This document shows positions 14,495-22,874 of a DNA stretch of 64,000 nucleotides, one piece after another. A program made the translations under genes and the position numbers. The notes below the pieces were generated by a model, which ran no database searches, had not been told where the DNA came from, and worked only from the letters and a program-made list of their open reading frames with translations. Numbering within the stretch: the stretch's first letter is position 1; each line of letters begins with the position of its first letter. This stretch comes from Lacrimispora sp. 210928-DFI.3.58 (GTDB taxonomy: Bacteria > Bacillota > Clostridia > Lachnospirales > Lachnospiraceae). The stretch is taken from the NCBI RefSeq assembly GCF_020554865.1, contig NZ_JAJCIC010000027.1, forward strand, positions 1 through 64,000. The letters are read 5' to 3'.

Positions 14495-16307
14495 CTTCCT
14501 CTCCTCCCTTGCACATTTCTAATTTTACCATGAGATCCGCCAGAAAACACAGCTCATCATCGGTGATCTCAATATGATATATTTCATTAAATACAGAGGC
14601 ATTTTCCCTCAGACGGACAATCAGGTCCCCATATTCCTCCATCAGCTGCTCCTTGTAATCGTGACGTATATACTGTCTCGTCAGAAGCCGTTCCAGCATG
14701 TATCCAATATGGGCGGCACATTTTATGACAGCATTCTTTTGTATGCCCTCCAAGCTGCTGCAGCTGCGCTCCATAAAGGTCCGGATGTGTTTTATTGCCT
14801 GTTTGGGATTGACCGCCAGAGTCGTCTCCTCTAATAATTTATAGGCCTGTTCAAATTCATCCCCCTTCTTTTCTCCATAAGAGGAAAGAAATGTTTTTAA
14901 TGCATTGTCCTTCCGGTTTGAGAGCACCTCCGCCATATCAAAATAAGGAAGCTCCCAATCGAGCGTCATATTTCCAATTCCTGCAATGATCGTATATTGG
15001 GAAACCAGCTTTTCATACGCCGGCGACTTTCTCACCACATCCTGATACGGAAGAACTGCCGCTTCCATATCGACATCATATTCTGCCAGAAGCTTTTTCA
15101 CTGCCTCCAGAAAAATCCTACCCGATCCTGCTCCGCTGGAACATATTACCAAAATGATCTGCTTTTTCCCCGGTGCTTCCTCCCTTTTACCGCTGCCCGC
15201 CTGCTCTCCCGCATACGTCTGTATGTGCTGCGGCAGACAGGCGGCCTGAATATCCAGAGAAGTTTCCTCCCTTTCCTTCTGAAGAAATGCCTTTGAACAG
15301 ATCTGGCAGATATCCGATTTCAGCTGGCCGACATTTCCGGGACAAGGATATCGCAGCAGCTTCCTCATAACCTCATCACTGACTGTGATGGAAAGCCCTG
15401 TTTTTTTCGACTCCCCGTCAAATAAATAGCGGATCAGCTCCATCCTCTCCTCCTCCCCTCTCTGTCCGATCGAGGGAAGGCTGATCATAACAGAAATCCT
15501 GCGCAGGAATGTGGCAAGAAGCGTTTTGGACGGCTCCTCCGTCGTTGCCGCAATAATGAGCACATTACTTTTTCTCGGCTTTTCCGATTCTCCAAGCCTG
15601 AAAAACTCCCCCTTATCGATCAGGGTAAACAGCATTTCCTGTCCATTGGGAGGAAGCCTGTGAACCTCGTCCAAAAATAAAATCCCGCCGTTGGCCGCTT
15701 CCACAAGCCCCGGCTTTGTATCTCCTGCTCCCGTGAAAGCTCCCTTCACATGGCCGAACAAATGAGCATACAAAAGCTGGGAATTATTGTAATAATCTGC
15801 GCAATTAAACGCAATAAATGGAAATTCCTCCTCCCTTTTAGAGCGCATCCATTTGGCATACTGATACATTGTATGGGCGAACAGACTTTTTCCCACCCCG
15901 CTTTTTCCGAAAATCAGTGTATGGAGACCGTTTGGGGGATAAATCATTGCAGCCTTTGCCTGGATAATACAGGAGCTTAAGCTCCCCTGCCAGCCGATCA
16001 GCCTGCCAAAGGGATCTTCCCCCTGAAGGCTCTTCTCTGCCGTCTCATCCGGCTGCCCTGCCGTCTCTTTCTCTAAAAGCAGTCCTTTCTGAAATGTTAT
16101 GAACCGGACCGGACGTCCCGGAAGCTTTATCAGCTTTTTCTCCGCTGTCAGACGGTTGAGCATGGTGCTGGCATTATTCCTCACAATATGGAAATATTCC
16201 TCAATCTCGGTAGCGGTTACGCCCAGTTCTTCCTGCCTCTCCCCGTTAGCTGACTGTCTCAGCTCCTTTTTCAGAATATACTGATAGATTTCATCGATCT
16301 GCTTCAA
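14454..16307 (-). CDS. LevR/DagR-like sigma-54-dependent transcriptional activator with PTS domains
   Basis: The 617-residue protein starts at TTG 16305-16307 behind GGGGGAT. Residues 1-65 form an N-terminal winged HTH (ELGVTATEIEEYFHIVRNNA). The AAA+ sigma-54 activator domain (about 95-340) has Walker A GKSGVGKS, the sigma-54 contact loop GAFTGAGDTK, and Walker B GGILFLDEVHRLPP. An EIIA-Man-like domain (about 375-495: ILVICSSGAGSGRIFLEAV) and one PRD (about 510-610: HIRTFMERSCSSLEG, CAAHIGYMLERLL) follow. Classic LevR has two PRDs plus EIIB, so this is a shorter form. It sits inside the operon it is predicted to activate through the -24/-12 promoter at 19256-19271. Confidence 0.88.
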   Translation of the reverse strand: MKQIDEIYQYILKKELRQSANGERQEELGVTATEIEEYFHIVRNNASTMLNRLTAEKKLIKLPGRPVRFITFQKGLLLEKETAGQPDETAEKSLQGEDPFGRLIGWQGSLSSCIIQAKAAMIYPPNGLHTLIFGKSGVGKSLFAHTMYQYAKWMRSKREEEFPFIAFNCADYYNNSQLLYAHLFGHVKGAFTGAGDTKPGLVEAANGGILFLDEVHRLPPNGQEMLFTLIDKGEFFRLGESEKPRKSNVLIIAATTEEPSKTLLATFLRRISVMISLPSIGQRGEEERMELIRYLFDGESKKTGLSITVSDEVMRKLLRYPCPGNVGQLKSDICQICSKAFLQKEREETSLDIQAACLPQHIQTYAGEQAGSGKREEAPGKKQIILVICSSGAGSGRIFLEAVKKLLAEYDVDMEAAVLPYQDVVRKSPAYEKLVSQYTIIAGIGNMTLDWELPYFDMAEVLSNRKDNALKTFLSSYGEKKGDEFEQAYKLLEETTLAVNPKQAIKHIRTFMERSCSSLEGIQKNAVIKCAAHIGYMLERLLTRQYIRHDYKEQLMEEYGDLIVRLRENASVFNEIYHIEITDDELCFLADLMVKLEMCKGGEEDGKMSRSGIDTWL

Positions 16308-16352
16308 TGTTATCCCCCTGTCCCCTATGAATCCACCGTTCTTTAATGGTAA

Positions 16353-16832
16353 TTATACTTTGCTTTTTAAAAATTTGTCAAAAAAGTCGCACATTTCACT
16401 CTTTTCCCCACAGGCTTTTAAGCGTTTCAAACTATCCTCATCTGTAAAAAACGCCATCAGGCTCCTCAATACCTCCACCTCTTTTTCCGTGTGATGCACG
16501 GCAATCACAAATACCATGTCCACCATCACGTCTCTCTCCCCGTTTCCCATTTCCTTAAAGGCCACCGGCTGATCCAGGTTCATAAACAAAATCCCCGGCT
16601 TCTTCACATGGACCACATCCGTATGCGGAAGGGCTACCCTCACCCCGTTTGTGGGAAGCCCTGTAGGATATTTATATTCCCTCTGGATCAGGGCGTCCTT
16701 AAAGCTGTCCTTTACATAGCCCTTCTCAAAGAGATAATCTCCTGCCTTTTCAAGAATTTCCTGCCAGCTTTGCGCTTTTATGTCCGGCAGGATCAGCTCC
16801 GAAGAAAACATTTCTTCTAATATCATATCCAT
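16353..16832 (-). CDS. PTS sugar transporter subunit IIA (fructose/mannitol type)
   Basis: The protein has 159 residues from ATG 16832; a TTG at 16844 overlaps the aldolase stop but lies only 2 bases from the AAGGAG, so it is less likely. The domain is PTS_EIIA_2, with the phospho-acceptor His in VRVALPHTDVVHVKKPGI. Other motifs are FKDALIQREYKYPTGLPT and EVLRSLMAFF. It accepts phosphate from HPr and passes it to the EIIB of the same operon. The GatA-like type fits the galactitol-type EIIB and EIIC upstream. Confidence 0.82.
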   Translation of the reverse strand: MDMILEEMFSSELILPDIKAQSWQEILEKAGDYLFEKGYVKDSFKDALIQREYKYPTGLPTNGVRVALPHTDVVHVKKPGILFMNLDQPVAFKEMGNGERDVMVDMVFVIAVHHTEKEVEVLRSLMAFFTDEDSLKRLKACGEKSEMCDFFDKFLKSKV

Positions 16833-16840
16833 GGCTTTGC

Positions 16841-17497
16841 TCAATACTCCTTTTTCCCTAAAGCAATCATCATCTCATCATACTCCTCCAATGACATATG
16901 CTTTACATTTTCTAAACCAACCAGAACCGCCATGCGGTAATAGGTCCTTGCCACATCCTCAACATACAAGGCCTTGATATAGGCATCATGCATATCCCTT
17001 CTGGAAGCTGCCAGCATTCCATGCTGTCCCATGATCACTGCCACTCCATGGGTTCCCAGGGTTTCCACCACATTGTCTGCCAGCTGCTGTGATCCCGGTG
17101 TCGCATAGGGAGCCAGCGGGCAACGGCAGTCGAAGCGGTTTGCCTCAGGAAGCACCGGCTCCACCGGAAGATTGAGGGCCGCAAATACGCTGCAATAGGG
17201 AGCGTGCGTATGGGCAACCGCTACCAGATCCTTTCTGGCCTTATAAATAGCCAAATGAAGATTCTTTTCCGAGGAAGGGACAAAGCCTTCCGGCGCCTCA
17301 ACCACATTGCCCTCCATATCAATTAAAACGATGTCCTCCGGTTTCAAGGTGCTGCGCACCTTTCCCTTTGGGGTGATCGCCACAAGCCTTCTCTCCTCAT
17401 CGATCATACTGAAATTACCGCTGGTAGGATAACACAGTCCGCTTTTTTCTGCCTGCAGTGCCTGCTCTAATACCTGACTTTTGATCTCTTCTAACAT
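16841..17497 (-). CDS. Class II aldolase/adducin family protein
   Basis: The protein has 218 residues from ATG 17497 behind AAGGAG; an ATG six codons earlier lacks a site. It belongs to the fuculose/ribulose-phosphate aldolase-epimerase family, with metal ligands in VAHTHAPYCSVFA (two His) and a third His in GQHGMLAASRRDMHDA. A catalytic acid is in PSSEKNLHLAIY. The family cleaves or decarboxylates phosphorylated keto-sugars or keto-acids, giving DHAP or an aldehyde. Members associated with tetronate kinases (OtnC type) decarboxylate 3-oxo-tetronate 4-phosphate. Its place between PTS genes suggests it acts on the imported substrate. Confidence 0.82.
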   Translation of the reverse strand: MLEEIKSQVLEQALQAEKSGLCYPTSGNFSMIDEERRLVAITPKGKVRSTLKPEDIVLIDMEGNVVEAPEGFVPSSEKNLHLAIYKARKDLVAVAHTHAPYCSVFAALNLPVEPVLPEANRFDCRCPLAPYATPGSQQLADNVVETLGTHGVAVIMGQHGMLAASRRDMHDAYIKALYVEDVARTYYRMAVLVGLENVKHMSLEEYDEMMIALGKKEY

Positions 17498-17522
17498 CAC
17501 ATTCTCCTTATCCATCTAGTTA

Positions 17523-18878
17523 TTATTTCTGCAGCCGCGCCTCTGCCTCATTCTCCCTGCGCATCATTTCCTTAAAGTAGAAATATCCCAGCACGATCAG
17601 CACTGCAAAAAGTCCAATGCCTACTGGATGCTTTTGGATCGCTTCGCACACGATCCAGCGGATTACCGATAAATTCATGCCGTACTGAGTCATCATCTGC
17701 CCCTCTGCCAGGCCCTCTACACCGCCGATGGAATTAGCCAGCTCCGTAAAAATGGGGGCAAAATAAGAAGATATCCACAAAAACAGAGGCACTGCCGCAA
17801 TGTTCGTAATTAACATCTTCACGATATCTCCTCTGTAGATAATAAAGGAGGGCACAAAGCAGCTCGTAGCCGTCAGGGAAGCCAGAGGAAGTACAATATT
17901 TCCCGGAAGTATCAATGACATACCTACGATCACAGGGATCGTGAGAATAGCCACTACCCACAGCTCCGGATTTCCGGCAATCAGAGGCCAATCCAGGCCC
18001 ACAACGATTTCCCTTCCTGGAAAATGCTTCCTGATAAACTTATTTGTAGCGTCACTGATCGGCGTCAGGGCCGTCAAAAACAGCTTTGTCACCATTGGGA
18101 ACAGGGTAAGGGCCGTCGCGGCCTGGATTCCCACCAAAAGCGCCGCAGCAATCGAGTACCCTCCGAAAATGCCGATCCCGGTGCCGATAATCAATCCAAT
18201 TACATTTGTCTCGCCAAAAAATCCGATCTTAGCTCTTAATGCAGCTGCATCAACCTTTTTTGTTGTGGGAATCAGCTTGTTCAGCAAAAGGCTGAAGGGA
18301 TAGATGATAACATTGCTTAACAGCATGGGATGGGAAATCGTGACCCCCGGAACACCCGTTATCTCCTGGATCTGACGTTTGATCACATCTCCATTTTTAA
18401 GCTCCAGTACCACCTGAACGGAAGCAACAGCAAAGCCTAACACAGGGTTATTGCTTATAACTGTTACAATATAAGCGGTAAAAATCTTATTAACAACCTG
18501 CCACATATCCAGATTTAATGTGTTGGTCCAGTTCATCAAAAGCATTACAAAGTTAATGCCAATCTGGATCGGAAACATCAAAAATGCATATTTCCACTGC
18601 CATGTAAAGCCCAGCATGGCCGCCCAGCCCATATCAAGGGCCGGAAGCTGAAAACCGCTGTTTTTGACAAAGGCCTGGGCTGCAGTTCCCACGTTGGAGG
18701 TCAGGAAATTCATCACCATGGAAATTCCCGTAAATGCCACGCCGATGGTAATGCCCGCAGAAGCCGCACGTCCCGGTTTCATTCTCACGATCATACCTAT
18801 CACAAAAAATATAATCGGTAAAAATACAGTAGCCCCCATATCCAGGATAGGCTGGATAATCTCAGATATCATTTGCAT
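17523..18878 (-). CDS. PTS galactitol-type transporter subunit IIC
   Basis: The 451-residue, very hydrophobic protein has about ten membrane segments (for example ILDMGATVFLPIIFFVIGMI, VIGLIIGTGIGIFGGYSIAA, GIGLFAVLIVLGYFYFKEMM). It matches the GatC/SgcC group of PTS EIIC permeases. GITIGVAFTGISMVMNF and the P-N-P-V segment (ISNNPVLGFAVASVQVVLEL) are typical. It is the membrane channel of the phosphotransferase system, working with EIIB upstream and EIIA downstream. Galactitol-type systems take polyols and other sugars, and the substrate here is unknown. Confidence 0.88.
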   Translation of the reverse strand: MQMISEIIQPILDMGATVFLPIIFFVIGMIVRMKPGRAASAGITIGVAFTGISMVMNFLTSNVGTAAQAFVKNSGFQLPALDMGWAAMLGFTWQWKYAFLMFPIQIGINFVMLLMNWTNTLNLDMWQVVNKIFTAYIVTVISNNPVLGFAVASVQVVLELKNGDVIKRQIQEITGVPGVTISHPMLLSNVIIYPFSLLLNKLIPTTKKVDAAALRAKIGFFGETNVIGLIIGTGIGIFGGYSIAAALLVGIQAATALTLFPMVTKLFLTALTPISDATNKFIRKHFPGREIVVGLDWPLIAGNPELWVVAILTIPVIVGMSLILPGNIVLPLASLTATSCFVPSFIIYRGDIVKMLITNIAAVPLFLWISSYFAPIFTELANSIGGVEGLAEGQMMTQYGMNLSVIRWIVCEAIQKHPVGIGLFAVLIVLGYFYFKEMMRRENEAEARLQK

Positions 18879-18895
18879 TTCGTTCCTACCTCCCT

Positions 18896-19177
18896 TTACA
18901 GCAGCTCAATAATCTGTTCCAGTATTTCCTCCGCTCCCACACCGGTCAGAAACGGTATCCCGCTGAAGGTAGGGATATCATATCCTGATGCGACTATAGG
19001 TGTAAGAGTGATGTAAATATCGTAGCTGTTGATCAGCGCATCCAGATTTTTAATATCCGCCGAATCTACTCTCGCCTTAGAGCCGTACCCTCTGTCTGCC
19101 AGCATGCCGCTGAGCTTATTTGCCACCATGCCGGAGGTTGCTATCCCGCTGGCACACGCCACTATAATTGATTTCAT
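18896..19177 (-). CDS. PTS galactitol-type transporter subunit IIB
   Basis: The protein has 93 residues. The phospho-acceptor Cys8 lies in the loop VACASGIATSGMVANKLSG, typical of GatB-like IIB proteins. It takes phosphate from EIIA and hands it to the sugar entering through EIIC. It is the first gene of the operon, 78 bases from the -12 element of a sigma-54 promoter, with AAAGGGG as its ribosome binding site. Confidence 0.88.
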   Translation of the reverse strand: MKSIIVACASGIATSGMVANKLSGMLADRGYGSKARVDSADIKNLDALINSYDIYITLTPIVASGYDIPTFSGIPFLTGVGAEEILEQIIELL

Positions 19178-19255
19178 TGTAATTCCCCTTTCATTTTTTC
19201 TTAAATAAGCTTCTCCCTGCGCAGTCGGTTTTCTTATTTTTATACTCTATTAAAG

Positions 19256-19271
19256 AGCAAATTTCATGCCA
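19256..19271 (-). promoter_or_regulatory. Sigma-54 (-24/-12) promoter of the PTS operon
   Basis: The minus strand reads TGGCATG-AAAT-TTGCT, matching the consensus TGGCAYR-N4-TTGCW at every specified position. The -24 GG and -12 GC dinucleotides have exact spacing. A LevR-like activator is encoded in the operon and rpoN lies at 26584. Confidence 0.85.
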
Positions 19272-19273
19272 AT

Positions 19274-19334
19274 TTTGTGCATAAAAAAATGTGCGCAGAC
19301 CGGCAAAATCTACGCACACTCTTTTATGCACAAA
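19274..19334 (-). terminator. Nested hairpin, terminator of the nucleotidyltransferase gene
   Basis: The outer arms TTTGTGCATAAAA (19274-19286) and TTTTATGCACAAA (19322-19334) are perfect complements. The inner arms GTGCGCAGA and TCTACGCAC have one mismatch. On the minus strand the inner stem is followed by TTTTTTT, a good terminator. The structure lies next to the -24 element of the PTS promoter. Confidence 0.75.
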
Positions 19335-19348
19335 CTATCAATGATATA

Positions 19349-20272
19349 TCAGCCGAACAGCTTTTCCTTATACACCCCTGCATCCACCAGACCGCGGATG
19401 GCATCCACCACAGCCTGCTTATCCTCCTTATATGTAACGCCAAACCATTTATCCGGTGTGTCGAGGACGCGCACTTTTGCCTTTCCCGACTGTACCAGAT
19501 TATCGATGATCTGCGGCAGAAGGTACTCTGCCTTGATATCCCCCGGCTTGATGCCGTCCAGGAACTTCGGAAAGCCTGCCTCCAGCTCATCTAAGAAGCT
19601 GGCAGGCAGCCCCCACATGTTCATGGATACATGCTGGTTCGGGTCTACGGCCACAGGATTGCCCTTGTCATCCGCTGCCTTTAAGCCCTCCTTTGTCATA
19701 CGGATATCATAGGTCTCTGTCACGGTCTTTAAAATGCCGCCTTCCTCTACCTGACACACACCGCGGGTAACAGCCCCGTTCTCGCTCAAGGTATTGGCAA
19801 GCACAAAGCCGCCCATGCAGATATCATAAATATCAGAGGACTCATCCATCTCATTTACCATGTAATCATGGATACGGCAAAAGCCCTCCTTTCCGTAATA
19901 ATCATCTGCATTGATCACAAGGAAGGGGCAGTCCACCATTCCCTTGATGGTCAGCACGGCCTGGCCTGTTCCCCAGGGCTTCGTGCGTCCTGGTGTCACC
20001 TCATAGCCCTCCGGAAGATTGCCGATCTCCTGATAGGCATATTCCACAGGGATCAGCTTCTCGATCCGGTTGCCGATGATCTCCTTAAAATCCTTTTCCA
20101 GGTCCTTTCTGATAATGAATATGACCTTGTCAAATCCGGCCTCCATTGCATCGTGAATGGAGTAGTCCATAATGATCTCACCGCCAGGGCCCACAGGCGC
20201 CAGCTGCTTGATTCCTCCGCCAAAACGGCTGCCGATTCCGGCTGCCATGATCACTAATGCTGTTTTTTTCAT
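19349..20272 (-). CDS. Sugar-phosphate nucleotidyltransferase-like protein
   Basis: The 307-residue protein has the NTP-transferase Rossmann fold. The nucleotide-binding signature is LVIMAAGIGSRFGGGIKQL (residues about 6-24), and the sugar-nucleotide motif VINADDYYGKEGF (about 119-131) contains the metal-binding Asp. The family transfers NMP to sugar phosphates. The exact substrate is not evident, because the signature differs from GalU and RmlA. It has its own terminator and AAGGAG start, so it is probably monocistronic, separate from the PTS operon downstream. Confidence 0.8.
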   Translation of the reverse strand: MKKTALVIMAAGIGSRFGGGIKQLAPVGPGGEIIMDYSIHDAMEAGFDKVIFIIRKDLEKDFKEIIGNRIEKLIPVEYAYQEIGNLPEGYEVTPGRTKPWGTGQAVLTIKGMVDCPFLVINADDYYGKEGFCRIHDYMVNEMDESSDIYDICMGGFVLANTLSENGAVTRGVCQVEEGGILKTVTETYDIRMTKEGLKAADDKGNPVAVDPNQHVSMNMWGLPASFLDELEAGFPKFLDGIKPGDIKAEYLLPQIIDNLVQSGKAKVRVLDTPDKWFGVTYKEDKQAVVDAIRGLVDAGVYKEKLFG

Positions 20273-20391
20273 CTTTGTTCTCCTTTTGTTGTATCAACTG
20301 GCTTCATCATACCATACATAGTGGGAAAAGGCAAAGTAAATTCTGTCCATTATGCGACAATTTGTACGAAGGAATACGTTTTTTCACAACC

Positions 20392-21669
20392 TTATTCCCA
20401 AAGACACCGATGGGCCAGAGTGCCCAGCACCCTTCTCACACGGCACACATCCTCATATGGCACATATTCATTGGGCTTATGCGCCAGCTCAAGACTTCCG
20501 GGACCATAGGACATGCAGTTTCTGTTCCCCAGCTTTCCGGCGATCACAGCAGTATCCGTATAGCCGTTAAATGGGCTCACCCCGGTATCCTCTCCCGTCA
20601 CCTCATCGCAGACAGCCTTCAGGCATTGAAGAAGCGGGGACCGGCTGTCCTTTTCCACATAGGGACGGTCTCCTGTCACAATATAGCTTCCTGTGATCCC
20701 CGGCACCTCTGCCTGTGCCTTCCTTACGGCCTCCTCCACAATAGCTCTCGCGGCCTTTGAATCCGTAGGCGGCACAAGGCGCATATCGATCCAAACCGTA
20801 CAGGAATCCGGCACCACATAGGGGCGGCAGCCTCCTGTTATCTGGCCAAAGGTCACGGTAGATATCCCCATGTCCTCGTGGGACGGACACTCCTTTACCG
20901 CTCTTCTTATGGAACTCACCGCCTCCGCCATGGCCGCAATGGCATCTGCTCCCTTCCATGGGTTGCTGGCATGGGCGGTCACTCCCTTTATTGTCAGTTC
21001 AAACCAGGTGCGTCCCTTGTGGGCTGCCTGTATCCGCCCGTCTGTGGGCTCTGTGTCCAGGATCCAGTCCTCCCTTCCCACCCATCCCTGGGCAATGGCA
21101 TCCTCCACGCCCCTCATAAAATCCTCTTCATCCACGGTCCCGATAAAGGAAAAGGATCTTTTTGGAAGCCTCTCCCGCCTTCCGGCCTCCCTTACCATCT
21201 CTGCAAATGCTTCCAGAGCACAGGCCAGTCCCGATTTCATGTCACAGGCTCCGCGGCCGTACATGCGGCCATCCTTTACCACTGCTCCCAGAGGAGGCGT
21301 ATCCTCGTTCCATCCGTCTCCCAGCATCACCGTGTCCATATGACAGATGTAGATAAGGCCTGGCTGCCTGCCTGTGCTGTCACATTTTCCGGCCCTGCCG
21401 GTTTCATCCTCTCCCGGTATCCGGGCCATAACATTAAACCGTCCCGGCAGGACCTCCCTGCGCGTCAGCAGGATGTCCCCTGCTACGCTGCCCCCATCTT
21501 CCTTGATACATTGCTCCAGCCAGTGATAGATCCAGTCACCGATCTTTCCCTCATATTCTCCCGGATCGGAGCTGTCAATAGAAACCAGCTTTTCTGCCAG
21601 CCGGAATGCCTCTTTTCCAGGCTCATAGAACATATCCATAACCTCCCGCATGTTCTCAATTTTTCCCAT
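20392..21669 (-). CDS. M20-family metallopeptidase (ArgE/DapE type)
   Basis: The 425-residue protein has the dinuclear zinc motifs ICHMDTVMLGD (His-x-Asp), GRGACDMKSGLA (bridging Asp) and FIGTVDEEDFMRG (catalytic Glu-Glu), plus a dimerisation insert (about 210-320) and a final His in MSYGPGSLELAHKPNEYV. The family hydrolyses amide bonds of N-acyl amino acids or dipeptides, such as acetylornithine, succinyl-DAP or dipeptides. The length is normal for ArgE/DapE. It lies 64 bases after the ribonucleotide reductase beta gene on the same strand, but the functions are unrelated. The specific substrate is unknown. Confidence 0.85.
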   Translation of the reverse strand: MGKIENMREVMDMFYEPGKEAFRLAEKLVSIDSSDPGEYEGKIGDWIYHWLEQCIKEDGGSVAGDILLTRREVLPGRFNVMARIPGEDETGRAGKCDSTGRQPGLIYICHMDTVMLGDGWNEDTPPLGAVVKDGRMYGRGACDMKSGLACALEAFAEMVREAGRRERLPKRSFSFIGTVDEEDFMRGVEDAIAQGWVGREDWILDTEPTDGRIQAAHKGRTWFELTIKGVTAHASNPWKGADAIAAMAEAVSSIRRAVKECPSHEDMGISTVTFGQITGGCRPYVVPDSCTVWIDMRLVPPTDSKAARAIVEEAVRKAQAEVPGITGSYIVTGDRPYVEKDSRSPLLQCLKAVCDEVTGEDTGVSPFNGYTDTAVIAGKLGNRNCMSYGPGSLELAHKPNEYVPYEDVCRVRRVLGTLAHRCLWE

Positions 21670-21733
21670 TTTTGTTCCATATCTCCTCTATTGATTATCA
21701 TAGCAGTCCCGCTGCACCGGCCTGCCAACATAC

Positions 21734-22777
21734 TTACAGATCGTCCAAAATGGCCGCGCTCTTTGCGTAAGCCGTACTCTTTGCCTCAAAAAAATCCGTT
21801 TTTACCATATTGGCGTTGGAATACTGGTTCACCCATGCCATGGACTCCGGCTCCTCCGTAAAGCCCTCATAGATAGCCTCAAAGCCCAGTCCCATCCACC
21901 GCAGGTTTCCCAGGTACTTGATATAGGCTGTTACCATATCCTTTGTAAGACCCTGGACATTGTCTCCGATCACATAATGTCCCCAGGCGATCTCCTGCCT
22001 CACGCCCTCCATGAGCATGGCCTTCAGCATTTCTACATTTTCCTCTGTAAAGAGCTGCGGCTCCTCCCTTTTCAGCTCCGCTATCATGCTGCGGAACAGC
22101 CACAGGTGGGTGTTCTCATCACGGTTGATATAACGTATCTCCTGAACGCTGCCAGGCATTTTTCCATTCCTTCCCAGGTTATAGAAGAACATGAAGCCGC
22201 TGTAGAAATAGATGCCCTCCAGAATATAATTTGCCATCATGACGCGCAGCAGGGTCACATCATCCTTTTTCACCTGAAACTCATTGTAAAGGTCGCCGAT
22301 AAAGGTGTTGCGGCGCAGAAGATGCTCATCCTCCTTCCACTGGTACAGGATATTGTCGCGCTCCACAGGGCTGCATATGGAATCCAGCATATAGCTGTAG
22401 CTCTGACTGTGTACTGCCTCCTGGAAGCCCTGGATCGTAAGGCACAGGTTGACCTCATTGGCCGTTATGTACTGGCCGATACAGGGCAGGTTGGCTGTCT
22501 GGATGGAATCTAAGAATACCAGAAAGCTTAAGATCTTGTCATAGGCCTCCCTCTCCGGCTGCGGCAGCAGCGGATAATCCTTCACATCCGTATTCAGGTT
22601 GATCTCCTCAGGGATCCAGAAGTTGTTCATGGCCTGGCGGTACCAGCTGCTGACCCAGGGATATTTCATGTTGTTGAAATCATTCAGATTGGTCGTATTG
22701 CCGCCGATCATGCGGCGGTGGTTCTTATCCGTATCCCCCATGGGGTTAAATAGTGGTTTTGCATGTAATATACTCAT
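21734..22777 (-). CDS. nrdB: Class I ribonucleotide reductase beta subunit
   Basis: The 347-residue protein holds the di-iron/tyrosyl radical cofactor that starts ribonucleotide reduction. Metal ligands and radical Tyr are visible: Asp90 (FLVFLDSIQ), Glu120 and His123 with Tyr127 (QEAVHSQSYSYM), Glu in NYILEGIYFYSG, and Glu/His in RDENTHLWLF. The Tyr shows it is a Tyr-radical type rather than a Tyr-less class Ic protein. The C-terminal tail that binds the alpha subunit ends KSAAILDDL. It lies 97 bases after nrdA in one operon. Confidence 0.9.
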   Translation of the reverse strand: MSILHAKPLFNPMGDTDKNHRRMIGGNTTNLNDFNNMKYPWVSSWYRQAMNNFWIPEEINLNTDVKDYPLLPQPEREAYDKILSFLVFLDSIQTANLPCIGQYITANEVNLCLTIQGFQEAVHSQSYSYMLDSICSPVERDNILYQWKEDEHLLRRNTFIGDLYNEFQVKKDDVTLLRVMMANYILEGIYFYSGFMFFYNLGRNGKMPGSVQEIRYINRDENTHLWLFRSMIAELKREEPQLFTEENVEMLKAMLMEGVRQEIAWGHYVIGDNVQGLTKDMVTAYIKYLGNLRWMGLGFEAIYEGFTEEPESMAWVNQYSNANMVKTDFFEAKSTAYAKSAAILDDL

Positions 22778-22874
22778 CTTACTTTATAAAATCCTTCCTC
22801 AAATTCTGTTCCTCTGCGCTTCTTTCGCAGCCCCATAACAGCTTGGCCCCAGCGCTTACTCCGCCTCTCTCCCT

